A DNA stretch of 6,937 nucleotides, taken from NCBI GenBank assembly GCA_016193065.1, contig JACPSX010000123.1:1-6937 (forward strand). Reading direction: 5' to 3'. Shown piece by piece: positions 6,812-6,937 of this stretch. The translations under genes and the position numbers were made by a program. This stretch comes from Candidatus Tectimicrobiota bacterium. Lineage in GTDB: Bacteria; JACPSX01. Position 1 is the stretch's first letter. Each line of letters opens with the position of its first letter. The notes beneath the pieces were generated by a model, which was given only the letters and a program-made list of their open reading frames with translations, was not told where the DNA came from and searched no databases.

Positions 6812-6937
6812 ATGCCTACTTACACATTCAAATGCCAGGACTGCCACGAGGAGTTTAGCCTGAAATTAACTTTTCAGGAGCGGGAGGCCAAAGAATATAA
6901 GTGTTCGAAGTGCGGCGGGAAAAACCTGGAGCCGGTC
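6812..6937 (+). CDS. FmdB-type zinc-ribbon protein, partial at the right edge
   Basis: The first 42 codons of a gene that continues beyond the window. The protein begins MPTYTFKCQDC and has two CxxC knuckles, C8/C11 and C31/C34 (KCSKCGGKN), that would bind one zinc ion. This is the layout of the FmdB / CxxC_CxxC_SSSS zinc-ribbon family, small proteins of about 60-110 residues that start MPxYxFxCxxC. Most have no proven function; the name comes from a putative regulator next to formamidase/amidase genes. It sits 156 bases after the aldehyde dehydrogenase with its own strong ribosome binding site, and may be last in the operon or start another unit. The C-terminal part, which would show any low-complexity tail or further domain, is outside the window. 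Confidence 0.8.
   Translation, partial: MPTYTFKCQDCHEEFSLKLTFQEREAKEYKCSKCGGKNLEPV

Overview
The window is one plus-strand operon of the branched-chain/hydrophobic amino acid (HAAT or 'Liv') ABC transporter type, in the order binding protein – permease LivH – permease LivM – ATPase LivG – ATPase LivF. An NAD(P)-dependent aldehyde dehydrogenase follows, and then the start of a small FmdB-type zinc-ribbon gene that runs off the right edge. Gene density is high, with no stretch above 300 bases without a gene. I see no RNA gene, mobile element, CRISPR array or recombination signature.

The organism is probably a Gram-negative (diderm) bacterium with GC-rich DNA. The binding protein has a Sec signal peptide with an AxA-type cleavage site and no lipobox, as expected for a free periplasmic protein. 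The protein style and the operon recall Desulfobacterota (the former Deltaproteobacteria) or similar subsurface and sediment lineages. That assignment is an impression from the sequences, not a database result.

Layout: 1-114 leader with a strong ribosome binding site; 115-1317 livJ/livK-like binding protein; 1372-2337 livH; 2334-3599 livM, cut by an in-frame TAG at 3027-3029; 3601-4395 livG; 4388-5116 livF; 5117-5170 short gap with a hairpin; 5171-6655 aldehyde dehydrogenase; 6656-6811 gap with a second hairpin; 6812 to the edge, zinc-ribbon protein (partial). The liv genes are tightly coupled: ATGA overlap of livH/livM, 1-nt gap livM/livG, 8-nt overlap livG/livF.

How the genes would work together: the binding protein captures an amino acid or related small molecule in the periplasm, LivH-LivM form the membrane channel, and LivG-LivF hydrolyse ATP. 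The aldehyde dehydrogenase could oxidise a semialdehyde made during breakdown of the imported compound, but its substrate cannot be read from this sequence.

The main anomaly is the amber codon in livM. The reading frame and family motifs continue unbroken on both sides, and the sum is the normal family length. It is a single-base nonsense mutation, a sequencing error, or (less likely) a decoded TAG. TAG also ends livF and the aldehyde dehydrogenase at natural protein ends, which argues against general reassignment. Apart from this, I see a well-known transporter operon and no clearly new system.
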